A DNA stretch of 64,000 nt from Halobacillus andaensis. Its GTDB lineage: Bacteria; Bacillota; Bacilli; Bacillales; Halobacillaceae. The notes beneath the pieces were generated by a model that was given only the letters and a program-made list of their open reading frames with translations, was not told where the DNA came from and ran no database searches. How positions within the stretch are numbered: position 1 is the stretch's first letter; every line of letters starts with the position of its first letter. Shown piece after piece: positions 35,626-44,609 of this stretch. The DNA is taken from NCBI RefSeq assembly GCF_014636475.1, contig NZ_BMEL01000001.1:496001-560000 (forward strand). Direction: 5' to 3'. Made by a program: the position numbers and the translations under genes.

Positions 35626-35662
35626 AAACACACCGCATCCTGCAGCTGTGCGGTGTGTTTTT
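35625..35662. terminator. Bidirectional terminator
   Basis: Fourteen-base arms AAAAACACACCGCA / TGCGGTGTGTTTTT (35625-35638, 35649-35662) between the SDR gene and the converging acylphosphatase gene. Confidence 0.92.
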
Positions 35663-35663
35663 A

Positions 35664-35939
35664 TTAGTAAAGCACTTTAAATTTTCGATGACCCTTTTCA
35701 TCCTCATAATGTTGTTCATCAATGGTTTCGATTTTAATAAACGGGCTTGGACCATCCTTGATTTCTTCGTAAAAAGACTGAAGAGCTTGGTCGTCTCCTT
35801 CTGCTTCTAACTCCACGGTCCCATCCTCTTTATTTTTTACCCAACCTGTTAGACTGTGCTGCTTCGCAAGAGACTGAGCGGTAGCTCTAAAACCGACTCC
35901 TTGTACTCTTCCGTGGAAAACTAAATGTTTTCTTGGCAT
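35664..35939 (-). CDS. Acylphosphatase
   Basis: 91-residue enzyme that hydrolyses acyl phosphates. The phosphate loop HGRVQGVGFRAT (with the catalytic Arg) and GWVKNKEDGTVELEAEG (catalytic Asn) are complete. Corresponds to B. subtilis YflL. AGGAGGTG precedes the ATG. Confidence 0.94.
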   Translation of the reverse strand: MPRKHLVFHGRVQGVGFRATAQSLAKQHSLTGWVKNKEDGTVELEAEGDDQALQSFYEEIKDGPSPFIKIETIDEQHYEDEKGHRKFKVLY

Positions 35940-36003
35940 GTGAACACCTCCTAAGGTTATTTTACCGTTTTGCTGACTTTAAAAACATAGGGGTGAACGA
36001 TGA

Positions 36004-36978
36004 ATGAAAGTGATAGACGTTACCGATATGAAAGACTTTAATTTTGGGCATGATCAAAATGATAAAGCAGGCACGGGCTGTACGGTTATTCTCGCAAAAG
36101 AAGGAGCGACTGCGGGGGTGAATGTTAGAGGAGGTGCACCGGGTACCCGGGAAACGGACTTATTAAAATCGGAGAATTTAGTTCAAAAAATTCATGGCTT
36201 GTTTCTGGCTGGGGGGAGCGCCTTTGGATTGCAAGCGGGTAGCGGGGTCATGGATACATTAGAAAAACAGGGAATCGGATTTGATACCCCTGCTGCAAAA
36301 GTTCCAATCGTACCAGGAGCTATTTTGTATGATCTTAATGTAGGGTCTTCCACGATTCGGCCTGATAATGGCATGGGGCGAAGGGCGTGTGAGAATGCTT
36401 TATTAAATAAACCATTTTTAGCAGGGAATTATGGAGCAGGGACAGGAGCTACGGTAGGAAAGGTGTTAGGGAATGAACAATCGATGAAAGGCGGTATCGG
36501 TACGTACGCCGTTCAAATTCACGATTTACAAGTAGGGGCTGTGGTTGCAGTAAACTGCTTCGGAGATGTGATTAACCCTTATAACCGAGAGCGGATAGCT
36601 GGGGTATACAATCGCAAGAAGCGCGTCTTCTTACATACAGAAGATTTACTGCTAGAACAGGTGCTCCATCCCTCAACGAATCGGTTTAGTGAAAATACGT
36701 CAATAGGCGCGGTGGTGACGAATGCTGTGTTATCAAAACCAGAAGCAAATAAAATGGCTGCCTTAGCTCATGACGGATTTGCAAGAACGATGATGCCTGC
36801 TCATACCTTTGTAGATGGAGATACTATTTTTACAATGAGTTCAGGGAAAGTTAAAGTAGATTTAAATAGTTTAAGCTATCTATATGCCTATGTCGTGGAG
36901 CAAGCTGTTTTACAGGCTGTTTATGCAGCGAAAAGCTGTTATGGTATAGTGGCTAACCGAGATTTGAAATTGGAGTGA
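36004..36978 (+). CDS. P1 (S58/DmpA) family N-terminal nucleophile peptidase
   Basis: 324 residues of the DmpA/L-aminopeptidase family. Family pieces: GCTVILAKEGATAGVNVRGGAPGTRETDLL, GLFLAGGSAFGLQAGSGV, GRRACENA, GATVGK and the cleavage-region NTSIGAVVTNA, where the Thr or Ser is the expected self-processed nucleophile. It would mature to two chains. Cytosolic, no signal. It is 7 nt before the ykqA-like gene. Confidence 0.88.
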   Translation: MKVIDVTDMKDFNFGHDQNDKAGTGCTVILAKEGATAGVNVRGGAPGTRETDLLKSENLVQKIHGLFLAGGSAFGLQAGSGVMDTLEKQGIGFDTPAAKVPIVPGAILYDLNVGSSTIRPDNGMGRRACENALLNKPFLAGNYGAGTGATVGKVLGNEQSMKGGIGTYAVQIHDLQVGAVVAVNCFGDVINPYNRERIAGVYNRKKRVFLHTEDLLLEQVLHPSTNRFSENTSIGAVVTNAVLSKPEANKMAALAHDGFARTMMPAHTFVDGDTIFTMSSGKVKVDLNSLSYLYAYVVEQAVLQAVYAAKSCYGIVANRDLKLE

Positions 36979-36985
36979 AGCAAGA

Positions 36986-37873
36986 ATGTATTTATTTGTT
37001 TACGGCTCATTGTGTAAAGGAGAACGAAATCATCATTATGTAACAAATGAAACGTGCTTGAGTGAGCAGGCCTGGGTACGTGCGAAATTATATAAGAGTG
37101 AGTCTTATTATCCTTTTATTGTTCATGATGAAGCGGAAATTACGTTCGGAGAATTATATGAAATTAATCCAAAGCAGGAAGCTCTGATCGATCGTTTAGA
37201 GGGGTATCACCCAGAGGATTCAAATCCTTTATTTAAAAAAGAAGTAATTAAGGTCACGACACAGCAAGGGGAATACGAAGCGTATACATACTTCGGAAGC
37301 GAGCGGTTAAAGAAAGAAAAAGAAATTTCTTCGGGCGATTGGAAAGTAGAACGTCTTCTGCATTCTTCCCCTATTTATTACTTTGCCTATGGTTCTTGTA
37401 TGGATAATGAACGGTTTATGAAGGCTGGGGTTGATCATTTATTTGAGAAAATAATCGGGGGTGCGCATCTTGATCATTACGAACTGCTGTTCTCTCACCA
37501 TTTATCAGATGGAGCTAGAGCAGATATAGGAGAGGCACAAGGTCAACGAGTAGAAGGCGTACTTTATGAAGTAAATGAAGAAGCTCTTGATTACTTATAT
37601 AGGCGTGAAGGTGTCTACTCGTTTTGGTACCGGCCAACGGTTGTACAAGTTCAACAGGGGGATAGCTCCTATCGGGCGCTTACCTTTACCGTCATTTCAA
37701 AGAAACCTAATCGAGCGGTGCCGCTGCATTATGCGATTGAAATTCATAGAGGGGCGACTACTCATCTCTCAAGTTCGTATGGAGAGCAAATCGTCAATAT
37801 GTTTTCTAAACAATTGCCCGTAGAAGGCTTTACTGAATACCTGGAAGAATGGACAAAGGGAGGATCGAGTTAA
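36986..37873 (+). CDS. ykqA: Double gamma-glutamylcyclotransferase-fold protein (YkqA-like)
   Basis: 295 residues with two GGCT-like domains. The first (~1-125) starts YLFVYGSLCKGERNHHYV and has DRLEGYH; the second (~130-290) starts YYFAYGSCMDNERFM and has GVLYEVNEEALDYLYRREG. The YGS loops bind the gamma-glutamyl or similar substrate in this fold. B. subtilis YkqA has the same tandem plan. Role unknown, perhaps gamma-glutamyl-amine turnover. It is in a tight run with the peptidase and the hydrolase (1-nt gap). Confidence 0.87.
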   Translation: MYLFVYGSLCKGERNHHYVTNETCLSEQAWVRAKLYKSESYYPFIVHDEAEITFGELYEINPKQEALIDRLEGYHPEDSNPLFKKEVIKVTTQQGEYEAYTYFGSERLKKEKEISSGDWKVERLLHSSPIYYFAYGSCMDNERFMKAGVDHLFEKIIGGAHLDHYELLFSHHLSDGARADIGEAQGQRVEGVLYEVNEEALDYLYRREGVYSFWYRPTVVQVQQGDSSYRALTFTVISKKPNRAVPLHYAIEIHRGATTHLSSSYGEQIVNMFSKQLPVEGFTEYLEEWTKGGSS

Positions 37874-37874
37874 T

Positions 37875-38696
37875 ATGAAATCAGAATGGAAACGCTACGC
37901 AGCAAGAGATTTTTCTTCTTTACCCTATGTGCATTTTAAAAATGAAGGGCACACAAATAACAGAGCTTTTATTATGATTCACGGGGTAACTGCAGAAGTC
38001 GATCATCATGAAGAAATGGCTCGAACCTATCATGCTGGCGGAGATATATTCTTACCTATATTACGAGGATATGATAATAACCACCCAAAAGGGGACCTCG
38101 ATTATATCGGACAGTACGATGATGATCTTTTTGATTTTATCCATTTTGTTCGTAAGCAAGGTTTTACAGAAATTATTCTTGCGGGTCATTCTATGGGATG
38201 CGCCAATCTATTAAGGCTCATCCATAAAAATAAAGATGCCGCAGATGGTTATGTATTCTTTGCTCCTTATTTTCATCCCGGACTGCCTGTGTATCAAGAC
38301 GATGCGAATGAACAGTTTAAGCCAAGTACTGACGTTGATTACAAAGTATACTCAAAAAAAGCTACGCTTTTAGCTGTTCTTCAGAAGATGGGGATCAACC
38401 GATGGAATGGTCAAACCGTCGCCATTATTCCGGATGAGTTTAACCAAGGGTCTCTTGTTCATTTAACGTTTAGACTTCTTATCTCGAGGTTCTTAGAAAC
38501 GATGCCGAATGATGAAATGCCTGAAAGATTTATGACTTTCATTGGAGAGGACGATGAAGTGATTGTGTCTTCTAAGCTTCAAGAATGGCATGAGAAAACG
38601 TTCAAACAAAAAGTCATGATTATTCCAGGTGAAGATCATAACCATTTGCTGCACAATGAAACGGTCCATCAACAATTGGATAAACTTTTATCATGA
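37875..38696 (+). CDS. Alpha/beta hydrolase (lipase/esterase type)
   Basis: 273-residue serine hydrolase. HGVTAEVDHHEEMA is the oxyanion region, LAGHSMGCANLLRL the nucleophile elbow (Ser ~108), FIGEDDEVIV the acid turn and EDHNHLLHNE the His. The arrangement resembles monoacylglycerol-lipase-like enzymes. Substrate unknown. Its ATG is 1 nt after the preceding stop. Confidence 0.85.
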   Translation: MKSEWKRYAARDFSSLPYVHFKNEGHTNNRAFIMIHGVTAEVDHHEEMARTYHAGGDIFLPILRGYDNNHPKGDLDYIGQYDDDLFDFIHFVRKQGFTEIILAGHSMGCANLLRLIHKNKDAADGYVFFAPYFHPGLPVYQDDANEQFKPSTDVDYKVYSKKATLLAVLQKMGINRWNGQTVAIIPDEFNQGSLVHLTFRLLISRFLETMPNDEMPERFMTFIGEDDEVIVSSKLQEWHEKTFKQKVMIIPGEDHNHLLHNETVHQQLDKLLS

Positions 38697-38778
38697 TCTT
38701 ATTCATTTATGGCTTGAGTTAGGTTTCTGCTATAATATGTGTCATAACGTAACGTAAATGAAAAAAGGAGAATGGCAG

Positions 38779-41700
38779 ATGTCTGTAATCACCAAAGAGA
38801 AGCGTGACACAGTGATGAATCAAATTGTACATCTTTACCGTAAGATTCAACCTCATCATCCAGTCTTGGCTCAAAAAATGCTGGATTTGGCTGATAAAGT
38901 AAATCGTAATGAAGTTGTAATCGGCTTTGCCGGACATTTTTCTGCGGGCAAATCTTCGATGATTAACTATTTGGCTCAGAAGGATCTTTTACCGTCGAGC
39001 CCGATTCCGACCAGTGCTAATATTGTAAAGCTATCATCGGGAGACCCTTATACAACGGTTTACTTTAATGAAGCCCCGCCTGAAAAGTATATAGGTGATA
39101 TTCCTTTAGACGCGGTTAAGGATTTTTGTAAGGACGGGGAATCGATAAAAGAAATTGAAATCAGCCGTCCCGTGCCTTCTATTCCAGAGTACGTAAAAGT
39201 ATTAGATACACCGGGTGTTGATTCTACGAATGATGCAGACCGAGTAGTTACCGAAGCTTCTTTGCATGTGATGGACTTTATGTATTACGTCATGGATTAT
39301 AATCACGTGCAATCGGAAGTTAACTTAAATTTTTTAGTGGAAATGCAGAAACGCAATATCCCCTTTTCTATTATTATTAATCAAGTGGACAAACATCAAA
39401 AAGAAGAGCTCTCTTTTGATAGCTTTACAAAGAGTGTTCACGAATCCTTTAGCCTTTGGGGGATAACTCCGGAAAATATTTATTATACGTCCTTAAAGGA
39501 ACCAGATCATCCGTATAGCGACTTAGAAAGCTTGCAAACCAATTTCCGTGAACTTTTCGAACAAAAAGAAACGGCTTCGCAAGCGGCAGCTCATCTCTAT
39601 GGTATCGTGAATGAATGCATAGAAGCGTACCGTGAGAAATATGAAGCTCAAACTTTACAAATCGAAGCGGATCTTAATGCTTTGAAAGAAGTGATTGAAG
39701 AAAAAGGTTTTAAAGGCGCAGAGTCGTTAAAAGAAAGACAAGAGAATCGGGTGCCTCAAGCTAAAGATCAATTTGAGGATCGCGTGAAGAAGTTTATTAC
39801 AAATGCTTATTTGATGCCTAGTACAGTTAGAGAAAAAGCTGCCTCTTATTTACAATCAGAACAACCTGGATTTAAAGTAGGTTTATTGTTTGCCAGGAAG
39901 AAAACAGAAGAAGAGCGAGCGGAGAGAAAGCAAGCCTTTTGTGAAGAGGTAGATGCTACGGTAGAAAAGAATTTAATTTGGCCTTTAAAAGATCGATTAC
40001 GTGAATTATTACAACAAGTAGATATAACAAACGAAAAGCTGCTTGGCGAAGCCGAGACGTTGTCGTTAACTTACCCTACAGAGAAACGTGTAGAAACATT
40101 AATTGAATCAGGTGCCTCTGTAACGGGTGAGTATGTTTTAAGGTATACCGATCAATTATCTAAAGATATTCAAAAACATTATCGTGCAGTGATGCAAGAA
40201 TGGTGGCAGCAAATCAAAGAAGATTTAGAACAGCAAACAAAGCAAGAATCTAACCGTAATTACGAACTGCTTCAAGCGATGGATGAAAAAGATCAGTTAG
40301 AGAAACGTCTTAAGGCTATTGAGGCGGATATATCTACCTATAAGCAATCTCTGCTTGAGGCGCTCGAGCATCCGGAAGTGACGGAAGAGCAAATTACTGA
40401 GGTTTCTCAAGAGGTGAAAGAAAGAGAAGAAGAGATTATTGAAGTGGATGCTCAAACTATACAGGTACGAAAGGAAGAGGTAAAAGATGATTTTGACGAA
40501 GCTCGTACGAAAGAAAGTAGTGATCAAAAACAGCCTGCGTTAACGTATAATCTAGAAGCGAAAGCAGAATCTGTTCGTACCATCTTAAAAGGTGTGCCTG
40601 GATTTGAGCACTTAAGAAGTCAGCTTAAAGAAAAACAACAGCGATTAAGAAACAGGCAATATACAATCGCGTTATTTGGGGCCTTTAGCGCAGGGAAATC
40701 GTCGTTTGCTAATGCTTTACTCGGCGAAAAAATCCTGCCTGTATCTCCAAACCCCACGACAGCTACGATTAATAAGATTGTACCGCCTAATGAACATTAC
40801 GAGCATAAAAGTGTTCTCGTGAAGGTAAAGTCTGAGAAAGAATTAGTAGATGATTTATTTCATGCGACGAATGAATCGTTAACTCATCAATCGACCCTTG
40901 AAGCGGCTTATGAAACCATCGCTCAATGGGATGAAGAGACTCTTAATCAGCTCGTCCATCAAAAGAAATCTTTCTTACAGGCATTTTTAAAAGGATATGG
41001 AAAGATGAAAGATCATGTGGGTGTAGAGATGGAGATCTCTTGGGATAAACTGTCTTCTTTTGTATCAGAAGAAGAAACGTCTTGCTTTATTGAATGGGTC
41101 GAGATTTATTTTGACTGTGAGTGGACGAGGAAAGGGGTAACGTTAGTTGACACCCCTGGAGCGGATTCGGTAAATGCGAGACATACAGATGTATCATTTG
41201 AGTATATAAAAAATGCAGATGCCATATTATTTGTCACTTACTTTAACCATCCTTTCTCTAAAGCCGATGAATCTTTCTTAAAGCAATTAGGACGAGTCAA
41301 AGACGCATTTTCGATGGATAAAATGTTCTTTATTATTAATGCAGCGGATCTTGCTAGCTCCAAAGAAGAGAAAAGACAAGTAGAAGACTATGTGGCTCAT
41401 CAGCTTCAATCGTTCCAAATACGAAAACCACGATTGAATTCCTTATCCAGCTTGTACGGCTTGAAAGACAAACTAGCAAATGAAATGAGTCATCGATCTG
41501 GTCTAGCGTTATTTGAAGAAAGATTCGAGAAATTTTTAAAGCATGAATTAACAGGAGTTCTGCAGCATTCCATTCAGAACGACATGGAATTTGCGGCGAC
41601 TTCTCTAAAAACTTATATCGACAATGCCTCATTAAATGAACAGCAAAAAGCAGAGCACCTAAAGAGACTTGAAGAGAATAAGCATACCGTGTTTAGCATA

Positions 41701-42408
41701 TTCCATGATCGGTCAACGAACCGAGCATATGATCAGATTCAACAAAAAGTAGAAAAACAAGTGTTTTATGCGCATGAGCGTATGATGCTTAATTTTAATG
41801 AATTTTTTAAAAATCATATTAACCCTTCAGTCGTTAATGGTTCGAATCAACATGCAAAAAGTCAATTAGAAGCGTCGATGAAGCCATTGGTCAAAGAAGT
41901 TCAGTTCGAAATGAATCAAGAACTAAGAGCAATAGCTGTACGTATGGAAGCCTTTATTCAACAATTAGTGAATCGTCATCGTGAAGAACTGCAGACAGAA
42001 TTAAGTAAAATAGAACCTTCTTTAGTGTTAGAAAATAAAGAGTGGTCCTTCGCAGATTCTGAGGTAATGGTGTTTAATGAAGAAATTCCTGTCTCTTTGT
42101 CAGCTTTTCATTCAAGTTTAAAAATGTTTAAAGGTACAAAATCTTTCTTTGAAGGAAATGAAAAAGAAGAGATGAAAGACCAAATAGCTTCGATCCTAAA
42201 TGAACCTTTACGTGAAACAATGGTAAATAATAACGATCGGTTAGCGGTTCATTTTCATCATCAATTCGAAGAACAATTACAGGAAATAAATAAGGAATGG
42301 GAAAAAGAAATCGAACAGTATTATGAGAGCCAAATGTATAGCTTAAAAGGAGAAGTCAATAGTTATGAGCTCAAAGAACGGTTATCTCAAATAAAAGAAT
42401 GCATATAA
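38779..42408 (+). CDS. dynA: Two-headed bacterial dynamin-like protein DynA
   Basis: 1209 residues with two complete dynamin modules in tandem. P-loop 1 GHFSAGKSS is at 52-60 with DTPGVDST; P-loop 2 GAFSAGKSS is at ~633-641 with DTPGADSV. Long helical stalks follow each GTPase. B. subtilis DynA (YpbR) has the same organisation (~1190 aa), tethers and fuses membranes and protects against membrane damage and phage. ATG 38779 follows AAAAAAGGAG; the ATG at 38758 overlaps that site. In B. subtilis it lies beside bpsB; here it is 24 kb away. Confidence 0.96.
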   Translation: MSVITKEKRDTVMNQIVHLYRKIQPHHPVLAQKMLDLADKVNRNEVVIGFAGHFSAGKSSMINYLAQKDLLPSSPIPTSANIVKLSSGDPYTTVYFNEAPPEKYIGDIPLDAVKDFCKDGESIKEIEISRPVPSIPEYVKVLDTPGVDSTNDADRVVTEASLHVMDFMYYVMDYNHVQSEVNLNFLVEMQKRNIPFSIIINQVDKHQKEELSFDSFTKSVHESFSLWGITPENIYYTSLKEPDHPYSDLESLQTNFRELFEQKETASQAAAHLYGIVNECIEAYREKYEAQTLQIEADLNALKEVIEEKGFKGAESLKERQENRVPQAKDQFEDRVKKFITNAYLMPSTVREKAASYLQSEQPGFKVGLLFARKKTEEERAERKQAFCEEVDATVEKNLIWPLKDRLRELLQQVDITNEKLLGEAETLSLTYPTEKRVETLIESGASVTGEYVLRYTDQLSKDIQKHYRAVMQEWWQQIKEDLEQQTKQESNRNYELLQAMDEKDQLEKRLKAIEADISTYKQSLLEALEHPEVTEEQITEVSQEVKEREEEIIEVDAQTIQVRKEEVKDDFDEARTKESSDQKQPALTYNLEAKAESVRTILKGVPGFEHLRSQLKEKQQRLRNRQYTIALFGAFSAGKSSFANALLGEKILPVSPNPTTATINKIVPPNEHYEHKSVLVKVKSEKELVDDLFHATNESLTHQSTLEAAYETIAQWDEETLNQLVHQKKSFLQAFLKGYGKMKDHVGVEMEISWDKLSSFVSEEETSCFIEWVEIYFDCEWTRKGVTLVDTPGADSVNARHTDVSFEYIKNADAILFVTYFNHPFSKADESFLKQLGRVKDAFSMDKMFFIINAADLASSKEEKRQVEDYVAHQLQSFQIRKPRLNSLSSLYGLKDKLANEMSHRSGLALFEERFEKFLKHELTGVLQHSIQNDMEFAATSLKTYIDNASLNEQQKAEHLKRLEENKHTVFSIFHDRSTNRAYDQIQQKVEKQVFYAHERMMLNFNEFFKNHINPSVVNGSNQHAKSQLEASMKPLVKEVQFEMNQELRAIAVRMEAFIQQLVNRHREELQTELSKIEPSLVLENKEWSFADSEVMVFNEEIPVSLSAFHSSLKMFKGTKSFFEGNEKEEMKDQIASILNEPLRETMVNNNDRLAVHFHHQFEEQLQEINKEWEKEIEQYYESQMYSLKGEVNSYELKERLSQIKECI

Positions 42409-42438
42409 AAAATCCCCGGGGCATAACCCGGGGATTTT
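42409..42438. terminator. Bidirectional terminator between dynA and the SurA-like gene
   Basis: Perfect 12-bp arms AAAATCCCCGGG / CCCGGGGATTTT (42409-42420, 42427-42438). Confidence 0.92.
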
Positions 42439-42445
42439 GTTTCAT

Positions 42446-43141
42446 TTAAATTAATACTTCTACGTCGGCTTCTTCGCGAAGTTCATCGATTAACTGTGTC
42501 ACTTGTTCGTTTTCTTTTTGTGTAATTAATTGTTGTTCAATTTGATCTTTTACTTCATCATAGCTAGGTGCTTCTTCGCCTTGCTGTTCACTCATTGCGT
42601 CATATTGTTCTTCTATTTCTTCTTCAGAAACTTCGGCTTCTTCTGTGTTTTCCTCTACATACTTGTTAATAAGCAGGCTGCGTTTTAATTCTTCACGCAC
42701 GGTTTCTTCATCTAGATCGTTTTGTTCGTAAGCTTCGTCTCGAGCTTCTTCACTTTCGAATTGAGAAGTAAATTCTTCGTAGCGCTCGTCTACTTCTTCT
42801 TCAGAAACTTCATGACCTTCGTTTTCAGCTTCTTGTTGAAGAAGTTCCATGCCAATCATTTCATCGACAACGCTCTGTTCGATTTGGTCCTGCTGACCTT
42901 CTGTATCCATACCCATTTGTTCATATTGCTGCTGGGCGTTAGCAAGCTGTTGCTCAAAATCTTCACGGGATAGTTCTTCACCGTTTACTGTGGCAACCGG
43001 GCCGTCTTCGCTGCTGTCTTCTGAAGATTCCTCAGTTTGTTCTTCTTCGTTATTATCATCTTCAGCATTATCATCTCCAGAGCAGGCTGCTAATCCAATT
43101 GCAAATAGGGATAGTAATGCAACCAGTAACATTTTTTTCAT
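42446..43141 (-). CDS. SurA N-terminal domain lipoprotein (PrsA-related, no PPIase domain)
   Basis: 231 residues. Signal peptide MKKMLLVALLSLFAIGL with lipobox AAC, an Asp/Glu/Asn-rich linker, then ATVNGEELSREDFEQQL and a helical chaperone core ending in DELREEADVEVLI. It looks like PrsA/SurA but lacks the parvulin proline-isomerase domain, so it is likely a holdase for secreted proteins. It is extremely acidic (well over a quarter Glu plus Asp), consistent with a salty outside. ATG 43141 with AGGAGAGA; the frame upstream to 43222 has no site. Confidence 0.87.
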   Translation of the reverse strand: MKKMLLVALLSLFAIGLAACSGDDNAEDDNNEEEQTEESSEDSSEDGPVATVNGEELSREDFEQQLANAQQQYEQMGMDTEGQQDQIEQSVVDEMIGMELLQQEAENEGHEVSEEEVDERYEEFTSQFESEEARDEAYEQNDLDEETVREELKRSLLINKYVEENTEEAEVSEEEIEEQYDAMSEQQGEEAPSYDEVKDQIEQQLITQKENEQVTQLIDELREEADVEVLI

Positions 43142-43269
43142 TATAAGATCTCTCCTTTTTCTTATTAAAGCATATACGGAGTGTAGCACAGGACGCAAAT
43201 TGAAGTAAAATTGTAAGGTCATAATTCCTCATATTTTACATAAAATGTTCATACAGGGAGGGGATCAGG

Positions 43270-43761
43270 TTGGAACCAATACTTTATCATTCAAGAAATA
43301 TGTACGGGGACCGCGCAGCAGCAAACTTCCGCAGCAGTCCACTAGCCCCAGAATTAAAAGGCACAGTAGACTTTATCCAGCAGCCATATGGGGTGGAAGT
43401 AATTGTACAAGTTGAAGGACTTCCAATATTTGAAGTGAAAAATGGAACGCAAATTGGTCCGCACGGATTTCATATTCATGAGAAAGGCGTCTGTGAGATA
43501 GGAAATGGGGAAAAGCCGTTCGATTCTGCTGGGGAGCATTGGAATCCTGACGATCAACCTCATGGAAACCATGCCGGCGATTTTCCAGTTTTGTTCTCAA
43601 ACCATGGAAGGGCAAGAATGATCTTTTTTACAGATCGTTTTCAAGTGAATGATATCATAGGAAAGTCAATCATTATCCATCAAGGACCTGATGATTATCA
43701 ATCGCAGCCCAGCGGTAAATCCGGTCTTCGGATCGCTTGTGGAGTAATTGAAAAACTATAG
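43270..43761 (+). CDS. Cu,Zn superoxide dismutase family protein without signal peptide
   Basis: 163 residues of the SodC fold. All metal ligands can be placed: two His in GFHIHEKG (Cu), the bridging His in GEHWNP, the zinc set in DQPHGNHAGDFP (two His and Asp) and the last Cu His in IIHQGPDDY; the active-site Arg is in LRIACGVI. B. subtilis YojM is a lipoprotein, yet this one starts MEPILYHSRN with no export signal. TTG start at 43270 after GGGAGGGG. Activity is not certain. Confidence 0.88.
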   Translation: MEPILYHSRNMYGDRAAANFRSSPLAPELKGTVDFIQQPYGVEVIVQVEGLPIFEVKNGTQIGPHGFHIHEKGVCEIGNGEKPFDSAGEHWNPDDQPHGNHAGDFPVLFSNHGRARMIFFTDRFQVNDIIGKSIIIHQGPDDYQSQPSGKSGLRIACGVIEKL

Positions 43762-43765
43762 ATTC

Positions 43766-43789
43766 ATACGCTAAGGAACCTTAGCGTAT
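43766..43789 (+). terminator. Hairpin after the SodC-like gene
   Basis: Eleven-bp arms ATACGCTAAGG / CCTTAGCGTAT with only two loop bases and no T-tract; termination is doubtful, it may protect the 3' end. Confidence 0.45.
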
Positions 43790-43813
43790 AACAAATTTAA
43801 ATTCACCCATAAC

Positions 43814-43842
43814 TTGACGACTGGGTAAAAATCATGTATAGT
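43814..43842 (+). promoter_or_regulatory. Sigma-A promoter of the cold-shock gene
   Basis: TTGACG (43814-43819), 17-nt spacer, TATAGT (43837-43842). The predicted start near 43849 gives a ~150-nt leader. Confidence 0.75.
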
Positions 43843-43848
43843 AATAAT

Positions 43849-44000
43849 TGTATATAAAAAGGGCACCAATTCATGATTAACTCCTAAATCACTTATTATA
43901 AAGAGTTATCAATTTCATTGGTACTTTTTATAATATGTGATTTTTTTCATGGCACATGGAACACATATTAATTTTTAGAAATATTGGAGGACCCATTTTT
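43849..44000 (+). promoter_or_regulatory. Long structured 5' leader of csp
   Basis: Noncoding. Pairs AAAAAG (43856-43861) with CTTTTT (43924-43929), ACCAAT (43865-43870) with ATTGGT (43917-43922) and AACTC with GAGTT further in. This forms one long hairpin that itself ends in a T-run like an intrinsic terminator. Long leaders of this type regulate cspA-like mRNAs by temperature. Confidence 0.6.
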
Positions 44001-44201
44001 ATGAAAACTGGTACAGTAAAATGGTTTAACGCTGAAAAAGGATTTGGATTTATTGAAGTTGAAGGTGGAGACGATGTATTCGTACACTTCAGCGCAATTC
44101 AAGAAGAAGGATTCAAATCTCTTGAAGAAGGTCAAAGTGTAGAATTCGAAATTACAGAAGGCGACCGCGGACCACAAGCTGCTAATGTAACTAAATTATA
44201 A
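44001..44201 (+). CDS. Cold-shock protein (CspB/CspC type)
   Basis: 66-residue OB-fold RNA/DNA chaperone. RNP1 [10 protein letters not shown] and RNP2 VFVHFSAI are intact, start [16 protein letters not shown] 44001 follows TTGGAGGA. Followed by ydjO, the same pairing as cspC-ydjO in B. subtilis. Confidence 0.96.
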   Translation: MKTGTVKWFNAEKGFGFIEVEGGDDVFVHFSAIQEEGFKSLEEGQSVEFEITEGDRGPQAANVTKL

Positions 44202-44206
44202 GTACG

Positions 44207-44243
44207 AAAAGAGACTGACTTAAGGCTAGTCAGTCTCTTTTAC
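44207..44243 (+). terminator. Terminator between csp and ydjO
   Basis: Fourteen-base arms AAAAGAGACTGACT / AGTCAGTCTCTTTT (44207-44220, 44228-44241). It likely makes a short csp message. Confidence 0.88.
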
Positions 44244-44276
44244 ATAATGGACATGTCCAAAGGAGGTTTCAACGTA

Positions 44277-44486
44277 ATGGCATTCGGTAAAAAGAACCAG
44301 GATGAGATTGTAGAGGAAGAAACAAAAATTTGGGTATGTACGTCAGAAGATTGCAATTGCTGGATGAGAGATAATTTCAGAACAGAAGAAAAAGCGATTT
44401 GTCCGATGTGCTCGAGTGAGATGAAAGAAGAAAGCAAAGTTCTTCAAGTCGTTAACAATAACAGCTTATATTATAAAGAAAAGTAA
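44277..44486 (+). CDS. ydjO: Cold-inducible YdjO family protein
   Basis: 69 residues. WVCTSEDCNCWMRDNF and AICPMCSSEM give two Cys pairs that look like a zinc ribbon. Family is cold-inducible in B. subtilis, function unknown. ATG 44277 with AAAGGAGG upstream; the frame from 44247 runs over that site. Confidence 0.88.
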   Translation: MAFGKKNQDEIVEEETKIWVCTSEDCNCWMRDNFRTEEKAICPMCSSEMKEESKVLQVVNNNSLYYKEK

Positions 44487-44514
44487 AAGAACCCTTGGAA
44501 GGGTTCTTTTTTTC
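44485..44514 (+). terminator. Terminator of ydjO
   Basis: Arms AAAAGAACCCTT / AAGGGTTCTTTT with a 2-nt minimal loop and further T. Confidence 0.88.
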
Positions 44515-44609
44515 GTCTGATTTGGGAATTATAATATAAAAGCCTATTCGATGGCGGTAATGAATGATATAATTCTAATGTTATACACTTAGGTACGGGA
44601 GGATTTTAA

